Source: Gammaproteobacteria bacterium
GTDB taxonomy: Bacteria > Pseudomonadota > Gammaproteobacteria > UBA4575
DNA length: 64,000 nt
NCBI GenBank assembly: GCA_014075255.1
Contig: CP046178.1
Location: 568,001-632,000 of the forward strand
Direction: 5' to 3'
The notes beneath the pieces are model-generated. The model had not been told where the DNA came from. It saw only the letters and a program-made list of their open reading frames with translations, and made no database searches. The position numbers and the translations under genes were made by a program. This document shows positions 18,741 through 28,756 of the stretch, piece after piece; the stretch's first letter is position 1; the number at the start of each line of letters is the position of its first letter.

Positions 18741-18760
18741 TTATTAGGAAAGTGGGTGTT
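18711..18760 (-). terminator. 18-bp inverted repeat overlapping the phosphatase stop; terminator for rne
   Basis: AACACCCACTTTCCTAAT at 18714-18731 pairs perfectly with its complement at 18743-18760 around an 11-base loop that contains the phosphatase stop codon. In the minus direction the stem is followed by TTTTT (18715-18711), so it is an intrinsic terminator for rne built into the 3' coding end of the convergent gene. Confidence 0.85.
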
Positions 18761-18788
18761 ATAAGAAGCTTTGGGGTTTTGCAGCTAA

Positions 18789-20774
18789 CTATGAGTTAGT
18801 TTCAGTGTTTGCTGTGTTGTTTGTTGATACGGTTTTAGTTTCAACTGCCTGTGTTTGGTTAGGCGAGCCTGCTGTTTGATCTTGTGCGGTATTACCATGA
18901 CTTTTCCCATTGCCGCGATTACGATTGCTCGAAGATTTGCGTGAATTATCATTTCTGCGTCTATTATTCGGATGGTTGCGTCTTCGGTTATTTCCACCAG
19001 ATCGATTATTATTGTTTCTATTATTGCCACGATTACCGTCGCGTGAACGATTATTTTGACGATTCTGGTTGTTACTACGTTTAGGTGGCTCCTCAACCTC
19101 ATCGCTAGATAACCAAGATAACAGTTTGCTAAAGAAGCCGGGCTTAGATGTAGCTTTTGTTTTCTTTTGCGGCACGGGGGCTGCGGCGTTTATGGTTTTT
19201 ACTGCAGGTTGTTCCGCTGTAATAGGGGCAGGCTTGTGCAGGTTAGCTTCAGTTTCTTGTTGTGGAATCAGTTCATAGCTCGGTCGGTTGATAACTTCTT
19301 TTCCTTCGTCTCTAGTTCTTTCAACATTAAAATGTGGAGTTTCTAAATTAGGATCAGGAATTATAATTATTTGCACATGGTTACGTGCTTCGATATCGCC
19401 GATATTAGATCGTTTTTCATTTAATAAGAAACTTGTAACATCTACAGGTAGTTTTGCGGTTATAACGCTAGTTTTATCTTTAAGCGCTTCTTCTTCGATG
19501 AGACGCAGCACGCCAAGTGCTAATGACTCAATGCTGCGAATGGTTCCATGCCCGGTACAATGTGGGCATACAATCTGGCTCGATTCTTCAAGTGAAGGCC
19601 GTAGTCTTTGTCGTGACATCTCAAGTAAGCCAAAGCGAGATATTCTTCCTATTTGCACGCGTGCACGATCAATTTTTAATGCCTCGCGCAAACGATTTTC
19701 TACTTCACGTTGATTTTTATTAGCCATCATGTCAATGAAGTCGATAACAATCAGTCCGCCAAGGTCGCGTATGCGTAATTGACGTGCTATTTCATCTGCA
19801 GCTTCCAAGTTTGTGTTGGTAGCCGTCTCTTCAATATCGCTACCTTTAGTAGCTCTCGCAGAGTTGATATCAATTGAGATCATCGCTTCAGTGTGATCAA
19901 TTACAATGGCGCCACCTGAAGGCAAAGTTACTTCACGGTCGAATGCTGATTCAATTTGAGATTCAATTTGATAGCGATTGAACAGTGGAACGGTATCTTC
20001 ATAAAGCTTAAGCTTTTGAACATTATGAGGCATGACGGTTTCAACGAACTTTTTAGCGTCGTTGAAGACTTCAAGGTCGTCAATAATAATCTCACCAATA
20101 TCTTCACGTAAATGATCACGTAAAGCGCGAATAATGACATTGCTTTCTTGGTAGATAAGAAATGGCTTATCCTGAGTGTCTACTGCATTATTGATAGCTT
20201 GATGAATTTGTATAAGATAATTCAGATCCCCTTGCAGCTCTTCTGCTGTACGTCCAACCCCTGCAGTACGAACGATTGCACCCATACCTTCGGGTACTTC
20301 TACATCGGACAAGGCTTTACGTAGTTCTTCACGATCTTCGCCTTCAATGCGTCGAGATACGCCACCGGCTCTTGGGTTGTTGGGCATTAATACTAAATAC
20401 CGTCCTGCTAAGCTCATGAAGGTGGTTAGCGCTGCACCTTTGGTGCCACGTTCTTCACGCTCTACCTGAATAACAATTTGTAGCCCTTCACGAATTTGAT
20501 CTTTAACCGAGAAACGTTCGCCAGAATTTTTGGAATCGCTAAAGTATTCTTTAGAAATATCTTTGAAAGGCAAAAAGCCGTGTCTTGTAGATCCAAAATC
20601 TACAAAGGCAGCCTCAAGGCTGGGTTCTACGCGGGTGATAACACCCTTATAGATATTAGCTTTCTTCTGGTTTTGAGAGGGTATTTCGATGTCGAGGTCG
20701 TATAGACGTTGTCCATCGACCATGCCTACACGTAGCTCTTCTTGCTGTGTAGCATTGATTAAAATTCTTTTCAT
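18789..20774 (-). CDS. rne: Ribonuclease E (short C-terminal scaffold)
   Basis: 661 residues. The N-terminus [22 protein letters not shown] opens the RNase H/S1 region (S1 about residues 35-125); the DNase I-like catalytic part carries ISIDINSAR and [11 protein letters not shown], matching the two Mg2+-binding Asp of E. coli RNase E, and the Zn-link is CPHCTGHG (about residues 402-409). It cleaves single-stranded AU-rich RNA in mRNA decay and rRNA/tRNA maturation. The C-terminal half is much shorter than in E. coli (1061 residues) and consists of an Arg/Asn/Gly-rich tail (about residues 565-630), presumably RNA-binding, with no enolase-binding site obvious. Confidence 0.95.
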   Translation of the reverse strand: MKRILINATQQEELRVGMVDGQRLYDLDIEIPSQNQKKANIYKGVITRVEPSLEAAFVDFGSTRHGFLPFKDISKEYFSDSKNSGERFSVKDQIREGLQIVIQVEREERGTKGAALTTFMSLAGRYLVLMPNNPRAGGVSRRIEGEDREELRKALSDVEVPEGMGAIVRTAGVGRTAEELQGDLNYLIQIHQAINNAVDTQDKPFLIYQESNVIIRALRDHLREDIGEIIIDDLEVFNDAKKFVETVMPHNVQKLKLYEDTVPLFNRYQIESQIESAFDREVTLPSGGAIVIDHTEAMISIDINSARATKGSDIEETATNTNLEAADEIARQLRIRDLGGLIVIDFIDMMANKNQREVENRLREALKIDRARVQIGRISRFGLLEMSRQRLRPSLEESSQIVCPHCTGHGTIRSIESLALGVLRLIEEEALKDKTSVITAKLPVDVTSFLLNEKRSNIGDIEARNHVQIIIIPDPNLETPHFNVERTRDEGKEVINRPSYELIPQQETEANLHKPAPITAEQPAVKTINAAAPVPQKKTKATSKPGFFSKLLSWLSSDEVEEPPKRSNNQNRQNNRSRDGNRGNNRNNNNRSGGNNRRRNHPNNRRRNDNSRKSSSNRNRGNGKSHGNTAQDQTAGSPNQTQAVETKTVSTNNTANTETNS

Positions 20775-21248
20775 GTTTGGTTTTGTCCAAAGTCGTTATC
20801 CCTCGGGCTTGTTTTGCTAAACAAAGGTCCGCACGAAATCCCTTCCAATTACTATTATTGGGAAAACCAATAGGCGAGGATGATTCGGCAGCAATGAGCC
20901 GAAGGAAATGTAATATTGTGTAGATAAAAATCATTATGTTTTGTTATGAAGCGACTGTGCTATTTAATTTTTCACAGTGCATCTAAACTTACGCTCTACA
21001 GATATAATTCTGTAAAGTGTAGAAATTCATTTTTGTGCAAAAGAAAAAATACGAAGTCAAAATTTGATTTGATATGGCTTTTTTGCACAGTGCGCTAAAA
21101 CTAAGCTATTGCTTATAGTGCACAATGGAGACTATATCAACCTAAGGCATGGGCAGCAAATATATAACTTATCGTTTTTATTGCCTTTTTTGCCAATCAA
21201 TCAATCAGTCTGTCAAAAGGTCATAAGTACGCCCATGAGCGGTTCCAC
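20775..21248. promoter_or_regulatory. Divergent rne/rluC region with likely rne 5' leader
   Basis: 474 bases without a gene. E. coli rne has a long autoregulatory 5' leader and the size here allows one. A hairpin TTCGGC/GCCGAA is at 20884-20903. Two similar stretches, CACAGTGCATCTAAACTTA (from 20973) and CACAGTGCGCTAAAACTAA (from 21086), look like diverged direct repeats. No exact promoter was assigned. Confidence 0.45.
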
Positions 21249-22187
21249 ATGAAAGACAACGCTTCAACACTTACTATCGATGCTGCCAGAGATGGACAAC
21301 GGATCGATAATTTCTTGTTTACCCGCTTAAAAGGTGTCCCAAAAGGACTTATTTATCGTTTATTGAGAACCGGAAAGATCCGTGTGAATGGTAAGAGAAT
21401 TAAGCAAACTTACCGTCTGCAGGAAGATGATGAGGTAAAAATCCCCAATATTTCAATTTCAGAATCAACGCCTCACAACATCAATGAGGCCATTAAAAAT
21501 CAAATAGAAGCCTCTACGATATATGAAGATGACGATATTCTAGCGATCAATAAACCAGCAGGTCTAGCGGTACATCCTGGTTCGATGGTTTCATATGGTG
21601 TTATAGAAGTGTTACGTGCCATAAGACCCGATGCGCCTTATTTAGAATTAGTGCATCGAATCGATCGAGAAACGAGTGGTTGTCTACTCATTGCAAAGAA
21701 TAAGCACAGCCTAAATGCATTGCATGATTTGCTGCGTCGAGAGGACGATAAAAGTGAAGTGGAAAAGATCTACATACTATTAGTTAAAGGTCGATGGGAT
21801 TTGGGCGAGAAAGTGATCGATACACCATTACAATCTAAAGGACAAAATTCAGATGTAGATGATCAAAAGAATGCATGGAAAGACGCATATACAATTTTTA
21901 GACCCATCGAATATTTCAAAAACTTTACGTTATTGAATGCAGAAATTAAAACAGGTCGCACGCATCAAATTCGTCTCCATGCTGCACAAGCTGGATTTCC
22001 CATAATAGGCGATTCAAAGCATGGTGATTTTGCTCTTAATAAAGAATATAGAAAAAAGGGATTCAAGCGCATGTTTTTGCACGCAGCAGAAATTTCATTT
22101 CAACTCCCTAATCACAAGCAAAGGGTTACCATTGCCGCGCCAATGGGGGCTGAACTAATGACGTTTATGAAAGGTCTAGATTCGTGA
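21249..22187 (+). CDS. rluC: 23S rRNA pseudouridine synthase (RluC)
   Basis: 312 residues. An S4 RNA-binding domain (GQRIDNFLFTRLKGVPKGLIYRLLRTGKIRVNGKR, residues about 14-48) precedes the RluA-family catalytic domain with the catalytic Asp in HRIDRETSGCLL and the strand TGRTHQIRLHAA. Divergence from rne and the downstream sppA/maf genes match rluC, which modifies U955, U2504 and U2580 of 23S rRNA in E. coli. Confidence 0.93.
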   Translation: MKDNASTLTIDAARDGQRIDNFLFTRLKGVPKGLIYRLLRTGKIRVNGKRIKQTYRLQEDDEVKIPNISISESTPHNINEAIKNQIEASTIYEDDDILAINKPAGLAVHPGSMVSYGVIEVLRAIRPDAPYLELVHRIDRETSGCLLIAKNKHSLNALHDLLRREDDKSEVEKIYILLVKGRWDLGEKVIDTPLQSKGQNSDVDDQKNAWKDAYTIFRPIEYFKNFTLLNAEIKTGRTHQIRLHAAQAGFPIIGDSKHGDFALNKEYRKKGFKRMFLHAAEISFQLPNHKQRVTIAAPMGAELMTFMKGLDS

Positions 22188-22298
22188 AAAGAATGATTTT
22201 CTTAATTGAATAGTTTGATTTCCATCTAGCGATGGGGTTTACTGATTTTGTAACAGGGTAACTTTATTAGAACTTATTTATACGGGTGACGAGTCCAT

Positions 22299-23273
22299 AT
22301 GGAACCAAAAATTAATTTAGACAAAATATCAAATGATGATCGTTCTTCATCTGGTTGGGAGCGAGAGGCAATTGTTAATCTTGCTCAATCAGGTCTAAAA
22401 GAGCAACGTCGTGCACGTAAATGGGGAATATTTTTTAAGCTCTTAGGCTTTGCTTATGTGTCCATATTTCTCGTTACTTTAATGGCACCATATTTTTCAA
22501 ATTTTTCCGCTAAGACGCAACACACAGCTCTTGTAGAACTTGCTGGTGTCATAGCAGATGGTGAAGAAGCAAGTGCAGATAATATAGTGTCAGGCTTACG
22601 TGCTGCATTTGAAAATAACAATTCGGCAGCAGTCATACTCAGAATTAATAGTCCAGGCGGAAGCCCTGTGCAAGCTAGTTACATTAATCGTGAAATTACC
22701 CGCCTGCGTGAAATGCATCCTGAAAAACCTATTTACGCAGTAGTCACGGATATCTGTGCATCGGGCGGAGTGTTCGCAGCCGTAGCAACGGATAAAATTT
22801 ATGCAGACAAGGCGAGTATTGTAGGTTCGATTGGTGTACGCATGGACGGCTTTGGATTTGTTGATGCGATGGAAAAATTAGGGGTTGAAAGAAGATTGAT
22901 GACTGCAGGCGAGCACAAAGGGTTATTAGATCCGTTTCAACCTGAAAATGAATTTGAAAAACAACACATTCAATCTTTGTTAGATGAAATTCATCAGCAA
23001 TTTATTGATGTGGTGGTAGAAGGTCGAGGAGATAAACTGGCCAAAGATAAAAATATGTTTAGCGGTTTATTTTGGACTGGTGAACAGGCATTAGAGCTTG
23101 GATTGGTAGATGGCTTTGGAAGTGCAAGTTATGTTGCGCGAGAAGTAGTGGGGGTTGAAGATATTCAGGACTACACATTTCGTGAAGATATTTTCCAGCG
23201 TTTTGCAAAACGTTTAGGCACTGCAATGGTAGAGCCGGTAATTAAAGCATTGACATATCCGGTATTACACTAA
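22299..23273 (+). CDS. sppA: Signal peptide peptidase SppA-type serine protease (S49 family)
   Basis: 324 residues. An N-terminal transmembrane helix (about residues 47-67) precedes one S49 domain: ILRINSPGGSPVQA, the nucleophile Ser in DICASGGVFAA (about residue 156) and the general-base Lys in AGEHKGLLDPF (about residue 208). This is the short single-domain form that assembles as an oligomer on the periplasmic face and degrades leftover signal peptides. Its place between rluC and maf is conserved in many gammaproteobacteria such as Pseudomonas. Confidence 0.93.
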   Translation: MEPKINLDKISNDDRSSSGWEREAIVNLAQSGLKEQRRARKWGIFFKLLGFAYVSIFLVTLMAPYFSNFSAKTQHTALVELAGVIADGEEASADNIVSGLRAAFENNNSAAVILRINSPGGSPVQASYINREITRLREMHPEKPIYAVVTDICASGGVFAAVATDKIYADKASIVGSIGVRMDGFGFVDAMEKLGVERRLMTAGEHKGLLDPFQPENEFEKQHIQSLLDEIHQQFIDVVVEGRGDKLAKDKNMFSGLFWTGEQALELGLVDGFGSASYVAREVVGVEDIQDYTFREDIFQRFAKRLGTAMVEPVIKALTYPVLH

Positions 23274-23400
23274 AAGCAGCAATTATTTTATTTTGGCAAG
23301 AAGTGATCACATGGAGGTGCGAATATCAGTGCAACATGGATGTTGTATCAGATGAAATATTTTTTAACTTGAATGCCCGTTTTCGGCCATAAGCAGACAT

Positions 23401-23431
23401 AAAAAAGCCCCACACTAAGGTGAGGCTTTGG
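23401..23431. terminator. Terminator between sppA and the PEP-CTERM gene
   Basis: AAGCCCCAC and GTGAGGCTT form a stem with one C-A mismatch around a 6-base loop, with an A-run on the left that is a T-run on the minus strand. It suits the convergent genes, especially minus-strand termination. Confidence 0.75.
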
Positions 23432-23458
23432 CAATTGCTAAATTAAATTAAAAGTTAT

Positions 23459-24070
23459 TTATTTGTTTTTACGCCGTGTCCAACCTAAACCTAGTAAAGC
23501 AAGCACCATTAAGGCCATGGTGGAAGGTTCAGGCACAGGTGTAGCGGAGTAAAACTGGAAGAATTCGTTGGAATTAGATGCCCCGTCATTTTCACGGACC
23601 AACACTTTATCGAATGAGGTATCACTAATGAAGCCTATGAACTGCGCTGTATTAAACATGGAGGTTGTAAATGAGGCCATACCAACATCCATCCCACTAT
23701 TAAGGAAGGTTAATGCGAAATTACTAGCTATAGAATCATCTGCATACGTAAAAGCAAAGGCAGATTGTAATCCAGAGAAAAGCACATCAAAGTTTTCATC
23801 ACCATTCAATACATACTCAAGACCAGTCAAACTAGCGCTAAAATCGGTGTAAAAATGGGTGCCTGTTCCTGGGGCGCCAACACCATTGGCGTTGTCAAGG
23901 GTAATGTTCCCACTAGTGCTAACAATATTACTGTTTGTGGCTGATGCTAATGGTAGATTATTAAATGTTTCTGCCACCAAATTAAAATCAGCTTGATTGG
24001 TAGATGTAATTACGATTGCATTAGCATTCCCGCAGATGAGTGTAATTAGAGTAATGAAAAGATATTTCAT
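23459..24070 (-). CDS. PEP-CTERM sorting-domain surface protein
   Basis: 203 residues. A Sec signal peptide (MKYLFITLITLICGNANA, cleavage after ANA) precedes a beta-rich body of unknown fold, and the C-terminus is a classic PEP-CTERM tripartite signal: VPEPSTMALMVLALLGLGW then RRKN. Such proteins are processed by an EpsH-type exosortase and released to the surface or biofilm matrix. No exosortase gene is in the window. AGGAGG lies just upstream of the start (24077-24082 on the minus strand). The gene interrupts the otherwise conserved sppA-maf order, so it looks like an insertion. Confidence 0.9.
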   Translation of the reverse strand: MKYLFITLITLICGNANAIVITSTNQADFNLVAETFNNLPLASATNSNIVSTSGNITLDNANGVGAPGTGTHFYTDFSASLTGLEYVLNGDENFDVLFSGLQSAFAFTYADDSIASNFALTFLNSGMDVGMASFTTSMFNTAQFIGFISDTSFDKVLVRENDGASNSNEFFQFYSATPVPEPSTMALMVLALLGLGWTRRKNK

Positions 24071-24205
24071 GATCCTCGCCTCCTTGAGACATAATGTACT
24101 GAACTAGTGTGAGTTTTTATTTTTACTTGACACCTGGAAGCATAGCAGTTAGCTAAGAAGCAATAACCTTACTTTAAAAATTCTTTTCAGTTTTGAAGAC
24201 AATTG

Positions 24206-24221
24206 TGTGATGAGCATCACA
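24206..24221. promoter_or_regulatory. CRP-type binding site
   Basis: TGTGA at 24206-24210, six bases, then TCACA at 24217-24221, within AATTGTGTGA..TCACATTTT. This matches the E. coli CRP consensus TGTGA-N6-TCACA in both half-sites, with A/T-rich flanks. It lies about 136 bases upstream of the PEP-CTERM start. The flanking maf gene ends at 24393 and is read toward it, so the PEP-CTERM gene is the only likely target. Confidence 0.65.
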
Positions 24222-24392
24222 TTTTAAATAGAGTAATTATCTAAAACATAACCTTTTTAATAAAAGGTTAGTTGAGTGATGTGAGTACGAATATCCGCAT
24301 TGTGACGACAGAAAATTGCTCCTCGTCAACTGTTCATGCAGTCGTGAAATTACTGCACTTCCACCACGATCCATGGTGGTCGTAATCGGACA

Positions 24393-25001
24393 TTATACAC
24401 TTGCTAATTTTGATGTAATCGGATCAAATCCTTCAGCTTGCAACATCGAAGTTAGTTTAATTAACGGCAAACCAATTAAAGTGTTGTAGTCATCGCCTTG
24501 CATTTTTTCAAATAAAGTAATCCCAAAGCCTTCAACTTTAAAACTTCCTGCGCAGTCGTAAGGTTGGTCTTTGTCTAGATATGCAATGATTTGTTTCTCA
24601 CTAAGTGTGCGAAAAGTTACTTGAAAGGTTTCGCAGCTAACGTGTTGTGAATTTGTTTTGCTGTTGATTACGCATAAGCCGGTATAAAACGTTATGGTTT
24701 TTCCGCTTGATGCTTTGAGTTGTGTAATAGCATTTACGTGGCTGCCTGGTTTACTAATTATTTTACCTTTTAGTACTGCGCATTGGTCAGAACCAATGAC
24801 TAATGCATTGTTTTGATGCTGCTTGATGATTAGGGCCACGGCTTTTGCTTTTTCTAGTGCCAGACGTGACACGTAATTTTCTGCTGATTCCTTAACTTTA
24901 ACCGATTCATCTATATCCGGAGTCACACAAGTCAGGCTTGGAATGAGCGGGGTTAAGAGTTGTTTGCGGTAGGTGGAGCTGGAAGCTAAGACGATATTCA
25001 T
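24393..25001 (-). CDS. maf: Maf-type nucleoside triphosphate pyrophosphatase (YceF subgroup)
   Basis: 202 residues. Family motifs are SSSTYRKQLL at the N-terminus, TPDIDESVK, ALVIGSDQCAVL and DQPYDCAGSFKVEGFG. The enzyme hydrolyses non-canonical NTPs to NMP and PPi. Its place next to yceD-rpmF-plsX matches yceF of E. coli, whose product prefers 7-methyl-GTP; the specificity is by synteny only. It is divergent from yceD. Confidence 0.9.
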   Translation of the reverse strand: MNIVLASSSTYRKQLLTPLIPSLTCVTPDIDESVKVKESAENYVSRLALEKAKAVALIIKQHQNNALVIGSDQCAVLKGKIISKPGSHVNAITQLKASSGKTITFYTGLCVINSKTNSQHVSCETFQVTFRTLSEKQIIAYLDKDQPYDCAGSFKVEGFGITLFEKMQGDDYNTLIGLPLIKLTSMLQAEGFDPITSKLASV

Positions 25002-25116
25002 GATGATGTGGATTAATTATACCTAGTGAACTTGGTTAATTTCCTAATTGATTGTTTTGGTAATCACTCATAAAGCGATAATGAAGCGGTTTGGCTTATT
25101 TCGTATACTTCAATTT

Positions 25117-25719
25117 ATGCCAGAATCTAATCCAGAATCTAAGCCAAAATCCATGATAGAGCCACAGCAAAAACCACTTCCCATTCGTTTTGATCCCGTA
25201 AGTTTCGCAGACCATGAACGAAAGTTAGAAGGCCTGATCGCAGCTAAAGCGATGCTGAGGTTAAGAGAAAATGTGCTCTCGTCCGATGATATGGTGGAAG
25301 CCAAGCTAGTTTTTTCTAGAGGATATTATGGATACCCTTTGGTGACAGGGCAGGTAAAAGCTTGTGTGGCCATGAAATGTGAGAGATGTCTGGATGAGGT
25401 GCGTATAGCGCTAAACACTGATATCAGTGTCTTGGTGAAGCCTGAAGGAGAGGTTGTTCCCCTAAAAGAGGGTGTAAAGGAAGCTGATTTGCCTGATATT
25501 CATGAATACGACGGACAAAGCTTGGTGCTATCAGACTTGGTGGAAGAGGAGTTATTACTGAATTTGCCCCTTGTCCCTAAACATCAGGATATTTCATTAT
25601 GTAACCAAGATATGGTAGCTTGGCTCGCTGCAAATGAGGCGCCTAGTGAGGACACTAATGATGATCCAGAGGCCTCCACTAAAAGACAGAGTCCATTTGC
25701 TATACTTACAAAGCGCTGA
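25117..25719 (+). CDS. yceD: YceD family protein (DUF177), upstream of rpmF
   Basis: About 200 residues from ATG 25117; the frame is open back to 25048, with alternative ATGs at 25081 and 25153 and no clear Shine-Dalgarno at any of them, so the start is uncertain. The body matches YceD: IRFDPVSFADHERKLEG, the paired Cys of AMKCERCLDEV, LVEEELLLNLPLVPKH and a C-terminal SPFAILTKR. The family is needed for normal 23S rRNA accumulation in plants and bacteria and always sits before rpmF. It is followed 18 bases later by rpmF. Confidence 0.88.
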   Translation: MPESNPESKPKSMIEPQQKPLPIRFDPVSFADHERKLEGLIAAKAMLRLRENVLSSDDMVEAKLVFSRGYYGYPLVTGQVKACVAMKCERCLDEVRIALNTDISVLVKPEGEVVPLKEGVKEADLPDIHEYDGQSLVLSDLVEEELLLNLPLVPKHQDISLCNQDMVAWLAANEAPSEDTNDDPEASTKRQSPFAILTKR

Positions 25720-25737
25720 TTAGTTTGGAGAAGGACA

Positions 25738-25935
25738 ATGGCAGTACAAAAGAGTAGGAAGACACCATCGAAGCGTGGAATGCGTAGAGCTCATGACAGT
25801 TTGAATTCTGCAGCATTATCTATTGATGGAACCACCGGTGAAACACATTTGCGTCATCACGTAACTCCAGATGGCTATTACCGTGGCAGGCAAGTGGTTG
25901 TGACTGCTGAAGAATTTGAAGACGACGAAGAGTAG
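25738..25935 (+). CDS. rpmF: 50S ribosomal protein L32
   Basis: 65 residues, beginning [20 protein letters not shown] as in other L32 proteins and ending in an acidic tail EEFEDDEE. It lacks the zinc-finger Cys pairs, like the gammaproteobacterial form. A strong GGAGAAGGA precedes the ATG. It is cotranscribed with yceD upstream and plsX downstream. Confidence 0.96.
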   Translation: MAVQKSRKTPSKRGMRRAHDSLNSAALSIDGTTGETHLRHHVTPDGYYRGRQVVVTAEEFEDDEE

Positions 25936-26053
25936 ACTGTATTCTCTTTAGGATGACGCTGAGCCGTCATAAAATTTGCCACTTCACATTGGTACAGAAT
26001 TAGTGGTTCTGTACATTAACTGCAAAAATACAATTTCTTAACTGAGAACATCA

Positions 26054-27079
26054 GTGACAAATATAACCGTTTCACTTGATGCAATGGGTGGTGATTTTGG
26101 TGTAACGGTTGTTGCAAAAGCCGCTGTAGATTATTTAGCGGAACATCAAAATATTTTCCTTATCCTAGTGGGTGATCAACAAGCGATCATCGCCGAGCTT
26201 GATAAGCTCAATATCCAACCCTATGAACGCCTTAATATTCATCATGCTAGCCAACAAGTTGAGATGGATGAGCCGCCATCACAGGCGTTACGAAATAAAA
26301 AAGACTCTTCCATGCGCGTGGCGATTAATCTTGTTAAAGAAGGTATTGCTGATGCAGCCGTCAGTGCTGGCAATACGGGTGCGCTCATGGCTACTGCACG
26401 ATTTGTATTAAAAACCTTGCCTGGAATCGATCGACCAGCAATCAACAGTGTGATGCCCTCCATGTTGGGTAAAACTTATATGCTAGATCTTGGAGCGAAT
26501 GTAGGCTGTAGCAGCCAACACTTATTGCAATTTGCGGTGATGGGTTCGGTGCTAGCCAATGCAGCGGATGAAATTAAACACCCAAAAGTGGGTCTGTTAA
26601 ATGTAGGTGAGGAAGAAATTAAAGGCAACGAACAGGTTAAAGAGGCGCACGAAGTGTTAAAACAAAGTGGTCTGAATTATATAGGTTATGTAGAAGGTGA
26701 TGATATTTACTGCGGGGATGTTGACGTGGTCGTATGTGATGGTTTTGTAGGTAATGTTTCGCTTAAAACCAGCGAAGGAGTTGCTAAAATTGTCGCTTAT
26801 TACGCTAAAGAAGAATTTACACGTAATCTTTTTACCAAACTTTGTGGTCTTTTAGCTATGCCAGTGCTAAAAGCATTTAAAAAACGTATTGATCCAAGAC
26901 GATATAATGGTGCCAGTTTGCTAGGCTTACGAGGTGTGGTGGTTAAAAGTCATGGTGGAGCCGATGCATATTCATTTCAACATGCAATTCGGATCGCACA
27001 TATAGAAGCTAGCCAGCAAGTACCTAAGAAAATTGCATCACGTATCGAAAAATATTTAACACAAGACAACACAGCATAA
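26054..27079 (+). CDS. plsX: Phosphate acyltransferase PlsX
   Basis: 341 residues: [19 protein letters not shown] at the N-terminus, [42 protein letters not shown], and [17 protein letters not shown]. It makes acyl-phosphate from acyl-ACP for glycerolipid synthesis. The start is a GTG at 26054 with GAGAA 7 bases upstream; no ATG fits the family N-terminus. It is followed 18 bases later by fabH. Confidence 0.95.
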   Translation: MTNITVSLDAMGGDFGVTVVAKAAVDYLAEHQNIFLILVGDQQAIIAELDKLNIQPYERLNIHHASQQVEMDEPPSQALRNKKDSSMRVAINLVKEGIADAAVSAGNTGALMATARFVLKTLPGIDRPAINSVMPSMLGKTYMLDLGANVGCSSQHLLQFAVMGSVLANAADEIKHPKVGLLNVGEEEIKGNEQVKEAHEVLKQSGLNYIGYVEGDDIYCGDVDVVVCDGFVGNVSLKTSEGVAKIVAYYAKEEFTRNLFTKLCGLLAMPVLKAFKKRIDPRRYNGASLLGLRGVVVKSHGGADAYSFQHAIRIAHIEASQQVPKKIASRIEKYLTQDNTA

Positions 27080-27097
27080 CTCAAGACATAAACGATA

Positions 27098-28066
27098 ATG
27101 ACCTATTCGAAAATAATTGGCACAGGAAGTTACCTTCCAGAGAAAGTGCTTACTAATAAAGATTTGGAAAAAATTGTTGACACTTCTGATGAGTGGATTC
27201 AAGGCCGAACAGGAATAAAGCAACGTCATATTGCTGCAGACGGAGAAACCACATGTGATTTAGCCGTTAGCGCCTCTAGACGTGCTCTAGAGATGGCGGG
27301 TAAAACTAATGCAGATATTGATTTAATCATTATGGCAACGACCACTGCTGATAAGATTTTTCCGAGTACGGCATGTCTGTTGCAAAAGAGATTGGACATT
27401 CACGGATGCGCAGCCTTTGATGTGCAAGCGGTTTGCACGGGGTTTGTCTATGCGTTAGCTATTGCTGATAAGTTTATAAAGACTGGCAGTGCAAAATGTG
27501 CGTTAGTAATTGGTTCTGAAACTCTGTCACGAATTTTGGACTGGAACGACCGAGGAACTTGTGTGTTATTTGGGGATGGTGCAGGTGCCGTCGTACTTGA
27601 AGCATCAGATGAGCCTGGTATTTTGTCTACACACTTACATGCCGATGGAAGTTACGAACACCTGCTACATGTCCCGCATGGTATTTCACAAGGGTATGAA
27701 CAATTGAAAGCTGGCGAAGCCTATGTGTATATGGAAGGCAATGCAGTGTTTAAAATGGCAGTCAATACACTTGGTAGGATAGTTGATGAAACATTAGCGG
27801 CAAACAATATACAGAAAAGTGACATCGATTGGTTAGTGCCACATCAAGCTAATAATCGAATTATTGAGGCGACAGCGCGTAAATTAAAAATGCCTATGGA
27901 GCAGGTCGTAGTAACTGTTTCAGAGCATGGCAATACTTCAGCTGCATCGATTCCACTAGCGCTGGATTGTGCTGTACGTGACGGTAGAATTAAAAAAGAT
28001 GAGACCATAATGCTTGAAGCATTTGGTGGCGGCTTTACCTGGGGTTCAGCACTATTAAAATTTTAG
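27098..28066 (+). CDS. fabH: Beta-ketoacyl-ACP synthase III
   Basis: 322 residues. The catalytic triad is visible: Cys in [11 protein letters not shown] (about residue 113), His in VPHQANNRI and Asn in [11 protein letters not shown]. It condenses acetyl-CoA with malonyl-ACP to start fatty-acid synthesis. In E. coli the next genes would be fabD-fabG-acpP; here the cluster ends and a DNA glycosylase gene follows. Confidence 0.96.
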   Translation: MTYSKIIGTGSYLPEKVLTNKDLEKIVDTSDEWIQGRTGIKQRHIAADGETTCDLAVSASRRALEMAGKTNADIDLIIMATTTADKIFPSTACLLQKRLDIHGCAAFDVQAVCTGFVYALAIADKFIKTGSAKCALVIGSETLSRILDWNDRGTCVLFGDGAGAVVLEASDEPGILSTHLHADGSYEHLLHVPHGISQGYEQLKAGEAYVYMEGNAVFKMAVNTLGRIVDETLAANNIQKSDIDWLVPHQANNRIIEATARKLKMPMEQVVVTVSEHGNTSAASIPLALDCAVRDGRIKKDETIMLEAFGGGFTWGSALLKF

Positions 28067-28087
28067 TTGCCATATAGTTTGGCGACC

Positions 28088-28729
28088 ATGTCTAAATCTA
28101 TATACCAAGTCAACTGTAAAAGGTGCCCGCGGCTCGCTGACTTTCTAAAGTCATCCAAACAAAAATATCCTGATTATTTTTGCAAACCAGTGCCAGCATT
28201 TGGTGATCCAAAAGCAAAATTTCTAATTGTTGGTTTGGCGCCCGGTATGCATGGTGCAAATGCAACTGGCAGACCCTTTACAGGTGATTTTGCAGGGATT
28301 CTCTTATACGAAACATTGCATAAGTTCGGTTTTGCAAGTAAAGCTAAATCAGTAAGTGTGGACGACAATTTAAAACTTAAAAACTGTAGAATTACCAATG
28401 CCGTTAAATGCGTGCCGCCTGCAAACAAGCCCACCACTGAAGAAATCAAAATCTGCAATACTTATCTAAAAAATGAACTTCAAGCGTTACAACCTGGTAA
28501 TGTCATTCTAGCATTGGGCAAAATCGCACATGACTCAGTTGTTCGTTCGTTTGACCTGAAGCTCAGCCAGCATCCATTCGGTCATGAGAACGTTCATAAT
28601 ATTGGTAATAGCTTAACTTTAATAGATTCATATCACTGTAGCCGCTATAACACTCAAACTAAACGTCTCACACAAAAGCAATTTGAACACGTGTTTAAAA
28701 AAGTTTCAGCTACTTTGAATAAGAGTTAG
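28088..28729 (+). CDS. Uracil-DNA glycosylase, family 5 (UDGb-like)
   Basis: 213 residues from ATG 28088 (the frame opens at a TTG at 28067). Motif 1 is GLAPGMHGANATGRPFTGD and the DNA-intercalating motif is HCSRYNTQT, the pattern of family 5 (UDGb) rather than family 4. Cys residues near the N-terminus (NCKRCPRL) and in the centre fit the 4Fe-4S cluster of this group. It would remove uracil or deaminated purines from DNA. It starts 21 bases after fabH and precedes uvrC, giving a small repair pair. Confidence 0.87.
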   Translation: MSKSIYQVNCKRCPRLADFLKSSKQKYPDYFCKPVPAFGDPKAKFLIVGLAPGMHGANATGRPFTGDFAGILLYETLHKFGFASKAKSVSVDDNLKLKNCRITNAVKCVPPANKPTTEEIKICNTYLKNELQALQPGNVILALGKIAHDSVVRSFDLKLSQHPFGHENVHNIGNSLTLIDSYHCSRYNTQTKRLTQKQFEHVFKKVSATLNKS

Positions 28730-28756
28730 CCTGAATATTTTGAGAAGTGTATAAGA

